From the NCBI RefSeq assembly GCF_017896165.1, contig NZ_JAFCNB010000023.1, positions 46,994 to 110,993 on the forward strand: 64,000 bases of DNA. The letters are read 5' to 3'. Position numbers and translations under genes: made by a program. The stretch is from Microbispora oryzae (lineage in GTDB: Bacteria; Actinomycetota; Actinomycetes; Streptosporangiales; Streptosporangiaceae). Every line of letters begins with the position of its first letter. Position 1 is the stretch's first letter. Below, piece by piece: positions 52,612 to 60,527 of this stretch. Below the pieces are notes generated by a model, which was given only the letters and a program-made list of their open reading frames with translations, was not told the origin of the DNA and did no database searches.

Positions 52612-53517
52612 ATGACCATCGACGAGCTGCGGTGGTTCCTGGAACTCGCCGAGACCGAACACATGACTCAGGCGGCGGACCGGCTGCACATCACCCAGTC
52701 GACGCTCTCCCGGGCCCTGCGCCGGTTGGAGAGAGGGGTGGGGGTGCAGCTGTTCGACCGGAACCACCAGCGCCTGCGCCTCAACGAGTACGGCCAGGTG
52801 TTCCGGCGGCACGCGCGGCGCGCCCTGGACGAGCTCGACGTCGCACAGGACCGGATCACGAGCCTGATGGCGCCGCCACGCGAGCCGGTCAGCCTCGCGT
52901 TCGCCCATTCCTTCGCGTCGTGGCTGGTCCCCGAGGTTTTGGGGGCCTACCAGCGCGAGTTCTCCGATGTTCGCTTCGTCCTGCGGCAGGACACGCCCGA
53001 GGGCATGCTGAAGCTGTTGCTCGCCGGGATGGTGGAGATGATCCTCACCGCTCCCCGGCCGCCCGGGCCCCAGATCAGCTGGCTGCCGTTGATGGACGAG
53101 CCGCTCCATCTGGTGGTGCCCGCCGACCACCATCTGGCGTGCCGGTCCGAGGTAAAGGTGATCGACATCGTCGACGTGCCGCTCATCCTCCTCCGGCACA
53201 CGATCGGGCTGCGGGGGATCATTCGCCCGCTCCTCCACAGCACCGGCGTGACCCCGATCGTGGTCGCCGAGGCCGAGGACTTCCCCACCGTCAAGAGCCT
53301 GGTGGCCAGCGGTCTCGGGGTCTCGGTGCTCCCCGCCGGCGACCGGACCCCGCCGCCGCCCGGAGTCCGGATGATCCCGATCGCCGACAGCGGCGCGTAC
53401 CGGCCGGTCGGGATCGCGTGGGACACCACCCAGCCGGCGACCACGGCGGCCCGCCGCTTCCGGGAGTTCGTCGCCCGCTACGCGAAGACGAGAGCCGAGT
53501 CCGTGGAATACCGCTGA
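52612..53517 (+). CDS. LysR-family transcriptional regulator
   Basis: This 301-residue protein starts at ATG 52612 (MTIDELRWFLEL). The winged helix is intact: TEHMTQAADRLHITQSTLSRALRRLERGVGVQLFDRN (residues 16-50). The effector domain follows with VSLAFAHSFASWLVPEVLGAY, LLLAGMVEMIL and a SGLGVSVLPAG near 240, typical of the family. It is divergent from the histidine kinase and convergent with the endoglucanase gene, separated by a 16-bp hairpin. The regulated gene is unknown; the kinase is the nearest candidate. Confidence 0.95.
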   Translation: MTIDELRWFLELAETEHMTQAADRLHITQSTLSRALRRLERGVGVQLFDRNHQRLRLNEYGQVFRRHARRALDELDVAQDRITSLMAPPREPVSLAFAHSFASWLVPEVLGAYQREFSDVRFVLRQDTPEGMLKLLLAGMVEMILTAPRPPGPQISWLPLMDEPLHLVVPADHHLACRSEVKVIDIVDVPLILLRHTIGLRGIIRPLLHSTGVTPIVVAEAEDFPTVKSLVASGLGVSVLPAGDRTPPPPGVRMIPIADSGAYRPVGIAWDTTQPATTAARRFREFVARYAKTRAESVEYR

Positions 53518-53525
53518 ACGCCAAG

Positions 53526-53562
53526 CGGCCGGACGCCGGGGCGGAACCCCGGCGTCCGGCCG
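53526..53562. terminator. Hairpin between LysR and endoglucanase genes
   Basis: CGGCCGGACGCCGGGG pairs perfectly over 16 bp with CCCCGGCGTCCGGCCG around a 5-nt loop. It serves the LysR gene and, on the other strand, the endoglucanase gene. Confidence 0.75.
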
Positions 53563-53594
53563 TCGCGTGCGGGACGGATCAGCCGATCAGGTGA

Positions 53595-54719
53595 TCAGCC
53601 GGCGGTGCAGGCGGTGCCGTTGAGGGTGTAATTCGTCGGGTTGCCGTTCGCGCCGTTCCAGGTGCCCTGGAAGCCGAAGGAGGTGCTGCCCCCGGCCGGG
53701 ATGGAGGCGTTGTAGGACATGTTCCGCGCGGTCACCGACGATCCGCTCTGCGTCACCGTGGCGCTCCAGGCCTGGGTCACCTGCTGGCCGTTGGGGAAGG
53801 TGAAGCCGAGGGTCCAGCCGTTGATCGCGCTGGATCCGTTGTTGGCGATCGTCAGGTTCGCGGTGAAGCCGCCCTGCCACTCGCTCTTGCTGTAGGTGAC
53901 GCGGCAGGCGCCGCCGCCCGGACGCGGGCTCGCCGACGCGCTGGGAGAGGGGCTGCTCACCGAACCGCCGACGCTGTAGCTGAAGTTGTTCACCGCCAGA
54001 CCCGTGCCGCCGACCCAGGGCTCGAAGCCGGCCTGGACGCTGGTCAGGTACCACGACCGCTGGGCGTAGCCGCGGTTCACCGCGTCGTCGTAGAAGGTGC
54101 GGACGGGGAAGCTGATCGAGTTGGTCGGAGAGGTCCGGACGTAGGAGATGACGTTCCAGCCGATGTTGCCTTCCCAGACGTCCCAGGTCCCCCCGGCCAG
54201 GTTGACCGTGGCCCGGCGCGAGCCGACGGGCTGGACCGATCCGGTGTGGTTGAGCCAGACCATGATCTCGGCGCCGGTGTTCTGGCCGTCCGTGCGGGGG
54301 GTCGGGTCGAACCAGATGTCGTACGCGGCGTCGTAGATGCCCGAGCCCGGGTAGCTCATGCTGACGCTTGTCTGCACGTTGTTGAACTGGCTGCTGCTCG
54401 CCTGCATCGGCAGCCCGCTGCCGGTGGAGCAGTTGGCGTAGTGGCAGCCCGCGTAGATGGCCGGGTACGCCGCCGGCGTGCCGCCCGTGTTGTTGTGCCC
54501 CGCCTGCGTCACGGTGAAGCCGCTGTTCGTGACGTTGATGCACTGCGGTGCGCTGCTGCCCCACACGTTGTTCATGACGACGTACTTGCCGCCCTGAACG
54601 GTGGTGCTGCCGTACTTCTCGCAGATCGTCGTGTCCGCGCGCGCCGCCTGACCGACGACGAGCGACGCGGCGACCGAGCCGAGCAGAGCCAGGCTCGCCG
54701 TGATCATTCGCATCTTCAT
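53595..54719 (-). CDS. celB: Secreted endoglucanase, GH12 with C-terminal CBM2
   Basis: This 374-residue precursor starts at ATG 54719 (MKMRMITASLALLG). A signal peptide ends near residue 28 (GQAARA). The GH12 catalytic domain covers about 30-250: YVVMNNVWG at the start, the nucleophile in AEIMVWLNH near 130, and the acid/base in QAGFEPWVGG near 237. A Ser/Pro linker (SPSPSASASPRP) precedes a CBM2 cellulose-binding domain (about 270-374) with two Cys and Trp residues in WQGGFTANLTIANNG and INGWTLGFTF. The whole resembles CelB of Streptomyces lividans. It is secreted to cleave beta-1,4-glucan. Confidence 0.95.
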   Translation of the reverse strand: MKMRMITASLALLGSVAASLVVGQAARADTTICEKYGSTTVQGGKYVVMNNVWGSSAPQCINVTNSGFTVTQAGHNNTGGTPAAYPAIYAGCHYANCSTGSGLPMQASSSQFNNVQTSVSMSYPGSGIYDAAYDIWFDPTPRTDGQNTGAEIMVWLNHTGSVQPVGSRRATVNLAGGTWDVWEGNIGWNVISYVRTSPTNSISFPVRTFYDDAVNRGYAQRSWYLTSVQAGFEPWVGGTGLAVNNFSYSVGGSVSSPSPSASASPRPGGGACRVTYSKSEWQGGFTANLTIANNGSSAINGWTLGFTFPNGQQVTQAWSATVTQSGSSVTARNMSYNASIPAGGSTSFGFQGTWNGANGNPTNYTLNGTACTAG

Positions 54720-54815
54720 GCCCGGACCATAGGCACGACCGGGCGGCCGGGGACATGGACGGCCTCTGCCGACGGCCGGAGAACCACGACTGGCCTGGGA
54801 CGACACGGGTGATCT

Positions 54816-54832
54816 AGGTGAAATTTTCACCT
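54816..54832. promoter_or_regulatory. 17-bp perfect palindrome between celB and the DUF488 gene
   Basis: AGGTGAAA-T-TTTCACCT, 97 bp before the celB start and 78 bp before the DUF488 start. It does not match the CebR-type TGGGAGCGCTCCCA operator of cellulase genes. It may be an operator for either gene. Confidence 0.5.
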
Positions 54833-54909
54833 CGTGAGCGGCCCGTCCGCGAGACGGTCCGCCGTACGGTGAAAGTGAGCGGACGCTCTGGGGAAGGCAG
54901 GTGTGCGTG

Positions 54910-55329
54910 ATGCCGGCACCGAAGGTGCGGTGCGTGAGAGTGCGCCGCGTTTACGACGATCCCACCGGCGACGACGGCGCCCGCGTCCTCGTCGACCGGC
55001 TCTGGCCGCGTGGGCTGCCCAAGGGGGAGGCGCGACTCGACGAATGGGCCCGGGATGTGGCGCCGTCCGGCGAGTTGCGACGTTGGTACGGCCACAGGCC
55101 CGAGCTGTTCGGGGAGTTCCGCGACCGCTACGAGGCCGAGCTGGCCGAACCGGCCCGCCGGGCCGTACTCGACCGGCTCAGGGAGCTGGCGGAGGCGGGG
55201 CCGCTGACCCTGCTCACCTCGACGCGGGACGTCGAACACAGCAACGCCGCCATCCTGGCGGAGCTGCTGTCCGGTCCGTCCGACCGGCTCAGCGCACCTC
55301 GCGGGTCCGGGTCCCCCGCTCGACGCTGA
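54910..55329 (+). CDS. DUF488-family protein
   Basis: This 139-residue cytoplasmic protein starts at ATG 54910; GTG codons at 54901 and 54907 are alternatives. Family pattern: VRRVYDDPTGDDGARVLVDRLWPRG (about residues 11-35), DEWARDVAPS, LRRWYGHRPELFGEFRDRYEAEL and LTLLTSTRDVEHSNAAIL. DUF488 proteins are widespread; function is not established. The tail overlaps the convergent AmaP-like gene by 41 bp. Confidence 0.88.
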   Translation: MPAPKVRCVRVRRVYDDPTGDDGARVLVDRLWPRGLPKGEARLDEWARDVAPSGELRRWYGHRPELFGEFRDRYEAELAEPARRAVLDRLRELAEAGPLTLLTSTRDVEHSNAAILAELLSGPSDRLSAPRGSGSPARR

Positions 55330-55855
55330 GCCGTACGAGTGTGGGAAGGCGGCTCAGGCCGAGCGTGCCGCGCACGTCGGGCACGGCCTCCTCGTGCAGC
55401 CGCGTCACCAGGTCGCTCAGGTCGGCCGGTTCGCGCGCCGAGACGCCAAGGTCGAGCAGGGGGGCGTCGGGCCGTCCCCGCAGCACGGCCCGGGCGCGCC
55501 GGACCGCCGGATACCGCCCCACCTGATCGGCCAGCGCGGCGCCGACAGGACCGCCGTCGACCTCGGTGACGCCGGAGGCGCTCTCCTCCAGCCGCACCCG
55601 GCGCAGCCGGTCGATCCGCAGCTGGGCGAGCAGCCAGGCCAGCCCGATCAGTGCGATCACCACGCTCACGGCGGCCACGACCGGCCAGAACCACGAGCTG
55701 CCCGCGACGAAGGCGGACGTCGCCGGCGAGAAGATCGGCTGGTTCGCCGCCCGCGCCCCGAATGCCCCCACCCCGCGGGCGATCGCGAGCCCGCCCCCGG
55801 CGAGCAGCAGCAGCCCGAGGATGGCCAGACCGGTCCGGTTGACCTTCCGGTTCAC
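55289..55855 (-). CDS. AmaP-like membrane anchor of the Asp23 system
   Basis: This 188-residue protein starts at GTG 55855 after AAGGAGG. Two hydrophobic helices lie at about residues 9-30 and 52-78; the C-terminal cytoplasmic half (LVTRLHEEAVPDVRGTLGLSR) resembles the DUF6286/AmaP fold. It is the last gene of a six-gene run on the minus strand. In Firmicutes AmaP holds Asp23 at the membrane. The same role is inferred here from the three Asp23 genes upstream. Confidence 0.75.
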   Translation of the reverse strand: MNRKVNRTGLAILGLLLLAGGGLAIARGVGAFGARAANQPIFSPATSAFVAGSSWFWPVVAAVSVVIALIGLAWLLAQLRIDRLRRVRLEESASGVTEVDGGPVGAALADQVGRYPAVRRARAVLRGRPDAPLLDLGVSAREPADLSDLVTRLHEEAVPDVRGTLGLSRLPTLVRLSVERGTRTREVR

Positions 55856-55883
55856 CGCGGCCTCCTTCCGGTACGGCGCCCGC

Positions 55884-56495
55884 TCACGCGGGGCCGTCCA
55901 CTCTCACGTGCACGGACATCGGACGGGCGGGGGCGAGCCGGTCGAGCTCCGCGGCGACGGCGGCGCGGACCCGCTCGCGCATGGCCGTGGTGTCGCGCAG
56001 ACCGGTGCTGGCCTTTATGTCCGCGTGCCTGCCGTGGACCCGGGCCCGCGCCCGCAGGACCCCGGGAACGCGGGACGCCGCAGCCGACAGCACGTTCGAC
56101 AACGTGCGCCGCGACACCCCGACCGCCAGATCGGGATCGCCCGTCCTGAGCGTCACCAACCGCGCACGGCCGCGGAACGCGGTGGCCGCCAGCAGGAGCA
56201 GTCCGATCAGCGCCACGGCGCTCACCAGCGCCAGGGCCCGGCCGTCCGCCCAGGCCGTCGTGCTCGCCCAGCGCGCCGCCCGCTCGTACGGCACCACCCG
56301 CACCGGCCGGCCGACCAGCGCGGAGATCACGTGGACCGCGGTCAGCCCGCCCACGACCAGCAACGCCAGCGACGCGATCGCGGCGGGTACGGCCCGCCTC
56401 GGCCGGAACGCGCGCGCCACGCCCCTGCTCTCGGGGCGGCGCATCGGCACGAAGAGTCCTTCCGGCCGCTCAGACCGGGTGCCGCCTGTGATCAT
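55884..56495 (-). CDS. DUF6286-type membrane protein of the Asp23 operon
   Basis: This 203-residue protein starts at ATG 56495 after GAGGAGGGACG. It has two hydrophobic helices (about residues 38-60 and 85-105) and an Arg/Ala-rich cytoplasmic C-terminus (SRVPGVLRARARVHGRHADIKAST). This end has the alternating pattern of a divergent Asp23/DUF6286 domain. It overlaps the preceding Asp23 gene by 26 bp, so it is translationally coupled. Confidence 0.72.
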   Translation of the reverse strand: MITGGTRSERPEGLFVPMRRPESRGVARAFRPRRAVPAAIASLALLVVGGLTAVHVISALVGRPVRVVPYERAARWASTTAWADGRALALVSAVALIGLLLLAATAFRGRARLVTLRTGDPDLAVGVSRRTLSNVLSAAASRVPGVLRARARVHGRHADIKASTGLRDTTAMRERVRAAVAAELDRLAPARPMSVHVRVDGPA

Positions 56496-56796
56496 CGTCC
56501 CTCCTCTGACCGGGAACGAGCCGGACCACCTCGATGTCGATGTTCTCCACCGTGATGCCGGTCAGCTCCCGCATCCGGCTGCGGATCCGCTCGCGCAGCT
56601 CGTGCGCGAGCCCCGCGACCGACGTGGGATAGCGGACCGCGAGGTCGAGGTGGATCGCCGCGACCGACCCGGCCACCGTGCCGGACACGTGCGGCCGGTC
56701 GGCGACGTGCTCGTCCTCCCCCGCCACCTGCTCCGCGATCTTCATGAAGGCGCGGTCCGACACGATGGTCGTCCCGCGCCCGCCCGGCGTGCTCAT
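56470..56796 (-). CDS. Asp23/Gls24-family protein 1
   Basis: This 108-residue cytoplasmic protein starts at ATG 56796, overlapping the upstream stop by 4 bp. The Asp23 fold is clear: ISDRAFMKIAEQVA-like start (residues 12-25), AAIHLDLAVRYPTSVAGLAHELRERIRSRMRELTG and the strand VENIDIEVVRLV. Asp23 proteins form envelope-associated assemblies under stress. Confidence 0.82.
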   Translation of the reverse strand: MSTPGGRGTTIVSDRAFMKIAEQVAGEDEHVADRPHVSGTVAGSVAAIHLDLAVRYPTSVAGLAHELRERIRSRMRELTGITVENIDIEVVRLVPGQRRDDDHRRHPV

Positions 56797-56999
56797 GTGC
56801 GTCCCGGTGACTGCCGTCTGGAGTGCAGCGTCGGCATCTGGACGCCGCCTTCGAGCACCAGGCCGACGAAGAAGCCGACGACGCCGAGAACCAGGACGAT
56901 CAGGAAGGCGCTCAGGCCCCCGAACGCCCCGACCACCCCGAGTACCGTGCCGAACACGAGCCCGGCCAGCGCCCATACGGGAAACTCCTCCATGATCAT
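56793..56999 (-). CDS. Small two-helix membrane protein
   Basis: This 68-residue protein has two hydrophobic helices with glycine-rich faces (VWALAGLVFGTVLGVVGAFGG and FLIVLVLGVVGFFVGLVLEGG). ATG 56999 overlaps the upstream Asp23 stop (ATGA). DUF2273-like small membrane proteins occur in Asp23 operons in the same place, and this is likely the equivalent. It may help anchor the Asp23 proteins. Confidence 0.75.
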   Translation of the reverse strand: MIMEEFPVWALAGLVFGTVLGVVGAFGGLSAFLIVLVLGVVGFFVGLVLEGGVQMPTLHSRRQSPGRT

Positions 57000-57436
57000 T
57001 CTTCCTCTCGCAGGTCGCCGGCGCCCGCGACGTCGGCGATGGTGACGTCCACACGGCGCTCGCCGGCCAGGTGGCCGATCGCGGCCCGCACGGCCTCCGC
57101 CACCTCCGGCAGCGGACGCCCGTACCTGGCCACGACATGCACCTCGATGTGGTCCTCCCGTTGGGCGATGCCCGGGATCAGGAATCCGGGCAGATACGTC
57201 GCGACCGTCCCGAACGGCCCGCCGGACAGCCGGGCCACATCCGGGCAGGAAAGCACGCGTTCCGCCAGTTCCCTGGCCCCTGCCTCCCGCTCGGGGGCCG
57301 TCGCCCCGGCACCCCGATCAGGCTCGCCGCCGGATCGGCGGGCTCTGGCGCTCGCTCCCGTCCTGACGTGGTGCGCCTCCGCCCTGCCCTCTCCGCCCTG
57401 ACCGGACGGACCGGTCCTGGCCGCCCGTGCGTTCAT
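56996..57436 (-). CDS. Asp23/Gls24-family protein 2
   Basis: This 146-residue protein starts at ATG 57436. The first 55 residues are a charged, probably disordered Gly/Arg/Ala stretch. The Asp23-like part covers residues 58-140: LAERVLSCPDVARLSGGPFGTVATYLPG, then IEVHVVARYGRPLPEVAEAVRAAIGHLAG and VDVTIADV. It overlaps its neighbours on both sides by 4 bp. Confidence 0.8.
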   Translation of the reverse strand: MNARAARTGPSGQGGEGRAEAHHVRTGASARARRSGGEPDRGAGATAPEREAGARELAERVLSCPDVARLSGGPFGTVATYLPGFLIPGIAQREDHIEVHVVARYGRPLPEVAEAVRAAIGHLAGERRVDVTIADVAGAGDLREEE

Positions 57437-57930
57437 TGGACCCGCGGCTCCTCACCGCCCTGCGGCTCCTCCTGCCTGGGCAGATGCACGTCGTCCACGG
57501 TGATGTTGACCTCCGTGACCTCCAGCCCGCACATGCGCTCCACGGCGTTGATCACGTTGCTCCGTACGGCGTCCGCCAGGTCGGGGATCGCGACCCCGTA
57601 ATCGACGATCAGGTCGATGTCCGCCGCCGCCTGCCGTTCGCCGACCTCCACCGCAATGCCGCGAGTGACGCCGTCCTCGGCTCCGAGACGTCCCTTCAGC
57701 GCGCCGATCGCGCGGGCGGTCCCCGTTCCGAAGTCGTGTACGCCCCGCACCTCGCGGGCGGCCATTCCGGCTATCTTCGCGACCGCGACGTCCGCGATGG
57801 TCGTCCGGCCGCGCTCCGTCATGAGGCTCGTTCCGGCCGGTGCGGTCGCCGTCCCGGTGCGGCTCGTCGGGCTCTGGCGCTTCTCCTGGACTGTCACGCC
57901 GCCGCCGGTTGGCGTGTTGGTCTCCGTCAT
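57433..57930 (-). CDS. Asp23/Gls24-family protein 3 (operon leader)
   Basis: This 165-residue protein starts at ATG 57930 after GGGGAA. The first 35 residues are polar and disordered. The Asp23 fold is the most complete of the three: GRTTIADVAVAKIAGMAAREVRGVHDFG (about 40-68), GIAVEVGERQAAADIDLIVDYGVAIPDLADAVRSNVINAVERMCG and VTEVNITVDDVHLP. It is the first gene after a general-stress-type promoter at 57990-58013. Confidence 0.9.
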   Translation of the reverse strand: MTETNTPTGGGVTVQEKRQSPTSRTGTATAPAGTSLMTERGRTTIADVAVAKIAGMAAREVRGVHDFGTGTARAIGALKGRLGAEDGVTRGIAVEVGERQAAADIDLIVDYGVAIPDLADAVRSNVINAVERMCGLEVTEVNITVDDVHLPRQEEPQGGEEPRVQ

Positions 57931-57989
57931 GTGATTCCCCCGCTTCGACCCTGCGGCTTCCGAGGAGTTTCCCTCGATTCGTCCTCGTA

Positions 57990-58013
57990 ATACCCGGTTT
58001 GCGGAGGGTAATC
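57990..58013 (-). promoter_or_regulatory. SigB-type promoter of the Asp23 operon
   Basis: On the minus strand GATT (58010-58013), 14 bp, GGGTAT (57990-57995) matches the GNNT-N14-16-GGGTAY consensus of the Streptomyces stress sigma factor SigB. It lies 60 bp before ATG 57930. Confidence 0.6.
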
Positions 58014-58171
58014 GGTACAGGCAGGGCGAGGTTGGGTCATCGAAAACCACGCATCGGGCCAAGGCTTCCGGCGTCCGGTGTGCTCCCGGCATCCCCGGCG
58101 GGGCGCCCGTGGGACACCACGCAAATCGCGGCTCGGCCAGCCCCAAATCTGTCCGTTATAGACCTGTATGA

Positions 58172-58196
58172 GTTTCCTTGTCCATCTCTAGGGCAT
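58172..58196 (+). promoter_or_regulatory. Possible SigB-type promoter of the gas-vesicle operon
   Basis: GTTT (58172-58175), 15 bp, GGGCAT (58191-58196) differs from GNNT-N14-16-GGGTAY at one base, 83 bp before ATG 58279. A TATAG upstream (58157-58161) is an alternative start region. Nothing else is visible in the 348-bp interval 57931-58278. Confidence 0.4.
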
Positions 58197-58278
58197 GCGG
58201 ACCGGGAGCGCGCGTTGCCGCCGCAGACGGGTGCCGGGCCTTACGGGCACGTGCCGCGAACCCCGGGGAGGGGCGATC

Positions 58279-58920
58279 ATGAAAGACGGACTGAAGGTGG
58301 CCCTGGCGGTCATCGCGGGCTACTACCTGGGGCGCCATCACAAGCTGCGCTTCGCGTTCACGCTGGCGCTGGCCATCCTGGCCGGTCGGCTGCGCGGAGA
58401 GGGTGCCCTGGGGAACATCCTGCAGCAGGGCACCAAGATTCTCGGCAGCTCCCCCGAGCTGAGCAAGCTCACCGAGCGGGTGCGCGGCGACCTGGTGGAC
58501 GTCGGCAAGGCGGCGGCGCTGCGGGCGACCAGCAACCAGATCGACGCGCTCAGCGACAGACTGCACGACCGGGCCGAGGCGCTGCGCCACCCGAAGGCCC
58601 CCCGTCCGGAGGGCCGTCGAGAAGACCGTCCCGAGGGCCGTGCGGAAGGTCGCGCGGAAGGTCGTGCGGAAGACCGTTGGGAGAGCCGCCGCGAAGGTCG
58701 CCGGGAGGACGAGGAGGAGCGCGAGCCGGCTGCCCGGCGCGTCCCTCGCCCCGGCGCCCGGCGCCCCGCCCCGCGCAGGCCGGAGCCGGTCGAAGACTAC
58801 GAGGCCGAGGAAGAGGAGTACGAGGAGCCGTACGACGAGGAGGATCAGGGGCCCGAACCCGAGGAGCGGCCGAGGCCCCGTCCGCGCCCGACCCGGCCGG
58901 TCACCCGGTCACGGAGGTGA
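58279..58920 (+). CDS. Gas-vesicle-cluster protein with charged repeat tail (GvpZ-like)
   Basis: This 213-residue protein starts at ATG 58279 after GGGAGGGG. The N-terminus has a conserved opening (DGLKVALAVIAGYYLGRHHKLRFAF) and a helical region to residue 100. From residue 110 it is low complexity: three tandem EGRA units (from 12-bp DNA repeats around 58635-58680), an Arg-rich stretch, then an acidic EEEEYEEPYDEEDQ stretch near residue 180. Streptomyces gvp clusters carry a similar gene, sometimes misnamed 'DNA primase'. Function unknown; the position as first gene suggests an accessory role in vesicle assembly. Confidence 0.7.
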   Translation: MKDGLKVALAVIAGYYLGRHHKLRFAFTLALAILAGRLRGEGALGNILQQGTKILGSSPELSKLTERVRGDLVDVGKAAALRATSNQIDALSDRLHDRAEALRHPKAPRPEGRREDRPEGRAEGRAEGRAEDRWESRREGRREDEEEREPAARRVPRPGARRPAPRRPEPVEDYEAEEEEYEEPYDEEDQGPEPEERPRPRPRPTRPVTRSRR

Positions 58921-58926
58921 ACCCCG

Positions 58927-60093
58927 ATGAGCGAGGACGTCCGAGAGGCGCCCGTCCGAGAGGCGGGCGCGGGGCTCCCGACACACCGGCTGAAGGCGGA
59001 GTTCCAGAACATCGCGACCGCCCTGGGCGAACGGGCCCTGTCGTCCGTGACCGACAAGGTGGACAACCTGGCGGGGCGGCTGACCAACTACGTGGAGCAC
59101 GGTGCCACCGGAGGCGGCGGCCTGCTCGGCGGCCTCGCGAGCCGCTTCACGGGGGGTGACGGAGGCCACGGCCTGCTCGGCGGCCTGGTGAGCCGGTTCA
59201 CCGGCGGCGAGGGAGGCGGCGGTCACCCCATCGGGGCGGCGGTCATGGCCTACGCGAAGGAGAAGATCAAAGGGGTCTTCGGCGGCGGTGCGGGCGGCGG
59301 CAAGGGCGGCAAGGGCAAGAAGCTCAAGGTCACCAACATCGTCGAGCAGCTCGACATCGGCGCCCCGATCCGGCTGGTCTACAACCAGTGGACGCAGTTC
59401 GAGGATTTCCCCAGCTTCATGAAGAAGGTCGAGACCGTCGAGCAGAAGTCCGACGAGAAGATCGGCTGGAAGGCCCAGGTCTGGTGGTCTCACCGCACCT
59501 GGGAGTCGACCATCGTCGAACAGGTCCCGGACAGCCGGATCATCTGGCGCTCGCAGGGCCCGAAGGGATACGTCGACGGGGCGGTGACCTTCCACGAGAT
59601 CACGCCGGAGCTCACCCGGGTGCTCCTGGTGCTCGAATATCACCCGCAGGGCCTGTTCGAGCGGACCGGCAACCTGTGGCGCGCCCAGGGGCGGCGCGCG
59701 CGCCTGGAGTTCAAGCACTTCAGGCGGCACGTGATGGCCAACGTCCTGCTGCACCCGGAAGAGATCGAGGGCTGGCGGGGCGAGATCCGCGACAGCAAGG
59801 TGGTCAAGGACCACGAGACGGCCCTGCGCGAGGAGCAGCAGGGCGAGCGTGGCAGGGCGCCCGAGGAAGCCGCCCAGGAAGAGGAGCCGTACGAGCCCGA
59901 GGAGGCCGAGGAGGCCGGAGAGCCGTACGAGGAGGCCGGAGCCGAGGGGCGCGAGGAGCCGTACGAGGAGGTCGCGGAGGGGCGCGAGCCCCGGCGGCAC
60001 CCGGTCCGGCACAGCGCCATACGGCGGCGCCGCCCATCGGAGGAGCCGGCGTCCCGGTCGGCGGGCCGCCGCCGAGCCACCGGGGACGAGTGA
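58927..60093 (+). CDS. SRPBCC-fold protein of the gas-vesicle cluster (GvpY-like)
   Basis: This 388-residue protein starts at ATG 58927 after GGAGG, 6 bp from the previous stop. Residues 70-130 are Gly-rich with two near-identical LLGGLxSRFTGG segments. The SRPBCC (START-like) domain covers about 138-290: [28 protein letters not shown], then [21 protein letters not shown] and [13 protein letters not shown]. The tail from residue 310 has repeated EEPYE blocks. Members of this family accompany actinobacterial gvp genes; a role in handling a hydrophobic ligand is possible but unproven. Confidence 0.85.
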   Translation: MSEDVREAPVREAGAGLPTHRLKAEFQNIATALGERALSSVTDKVDNLAGRLTNYVEHGATGGGGLLGGLASRFTGGDGGHGLLGGLVSRFTGGEGGGGHPIGAAVMAYAKEKIKGVFGGGAGGGKGGKGKKLKVTNIVEQLDIGAPIRLVYNQWTQFEDFPSFMKKVETVEQKSDEKIGWKAQVWWSHRTWESTIVEQVPDSRIIWRSQGPKGYVDGAVTFHEITPELTRVLLVLEYHPQGLFERTGNLWRAQGRRARLEFKHFRRHVMANVLLHPEEIEGWRGEIRDSKVVKDHETALREEQQGERGRAPEEAAQEEEPYEPEEAEEAGEPYEEAGAEGREEPYEEVAEGREPRRHPVRHSAIRRRRPSEEPASRSAGRRRATGDE

Positions 60094-60112
60094 CACGGAG
60101 GAGGGGGAAGGA

Positions 60113-60526
60113 ATGACCGTAGCCGTTCCGCCGACGGGCGGCGGGGGAGGACTCACCGGCGGCTCGACGGGGTCGGGCCTTGCGGACGTCATCGACACGA
60201 TCCTCGACAAGGGTCTCGTCATCGACGCCTACGCCCGGGTCTCGATCGTCGGAATCGAGGTTCTGACCATCGACGCGCGCGTCGTTGTGGCCAGCGTCGA
60301 CACCTATCTGCGGTTCGCCGAGGCGGTGAACCGGCTCGACCTGTCCCAGACGCAGGAGGGGCTGCCCGAGCTCATCGGCGACGTGACCCAGGGAGTCGCG
60401 AAGAACAAGTCGAAGGGCGTGGCCAAGGGGGTGCTGGAGGCGGCCGGCGAGAAGCTGCAGGACCTGGTCTCGGGATACGCGGAGGAGCCCGCGCCCCGGT
60501 CGCGGCGCCGGCGGGAGGAGGACTGA
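60113..60526 (+). CDS. gvpA: Gas vesicle structural protein GvpA (GvpA/J family)
   Basis: This 137-residue protein starts at ATG 60113 after GGAAGGA. The GvpA core lies at residues 22-78: [51 protein letters not shown]. This is the beta-hairpin/amphipathic-helix shell-forming unit, the closest of the three GvpA-family genes here to true GvpA. Unlike most GvpA proteins (70-80 residues) it has a Gly-rich start and a 55-residue C-terminal extension ([19 protein letters not shown]...). It could be the main rib protein or a modified relative. Confidence 0.9.
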   Translation: MTVAVPPTGGGGGLTGGSTGSGLADVIDTILDKGLVIDAYARVSIVGIEVLTIDARVVVASVDTYLRFAEAVNRLDLSQTQEGLPELIGDVTQGVAKNKSKGVAKGVLEAAGEKLQDLVSGYAEEPAPRSRRRREED

Positions 60527-60527
60527 C

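Noticed and set aside
50968..53238. A 756-codon open frame extending the second histidine kinase upstream
   Set aside because: The first 290 codons lie antisense to the LysR gene and through the promoter palindrome; the kinase proper begins at the MVVRPRS segment.
58630..58690. Short tandem repeats considered as a CRISPR-like array
   Set aside because: The 12-bp units are contiguous, in frame and without spacers; they encode the EGRA repeats of a protein tail.
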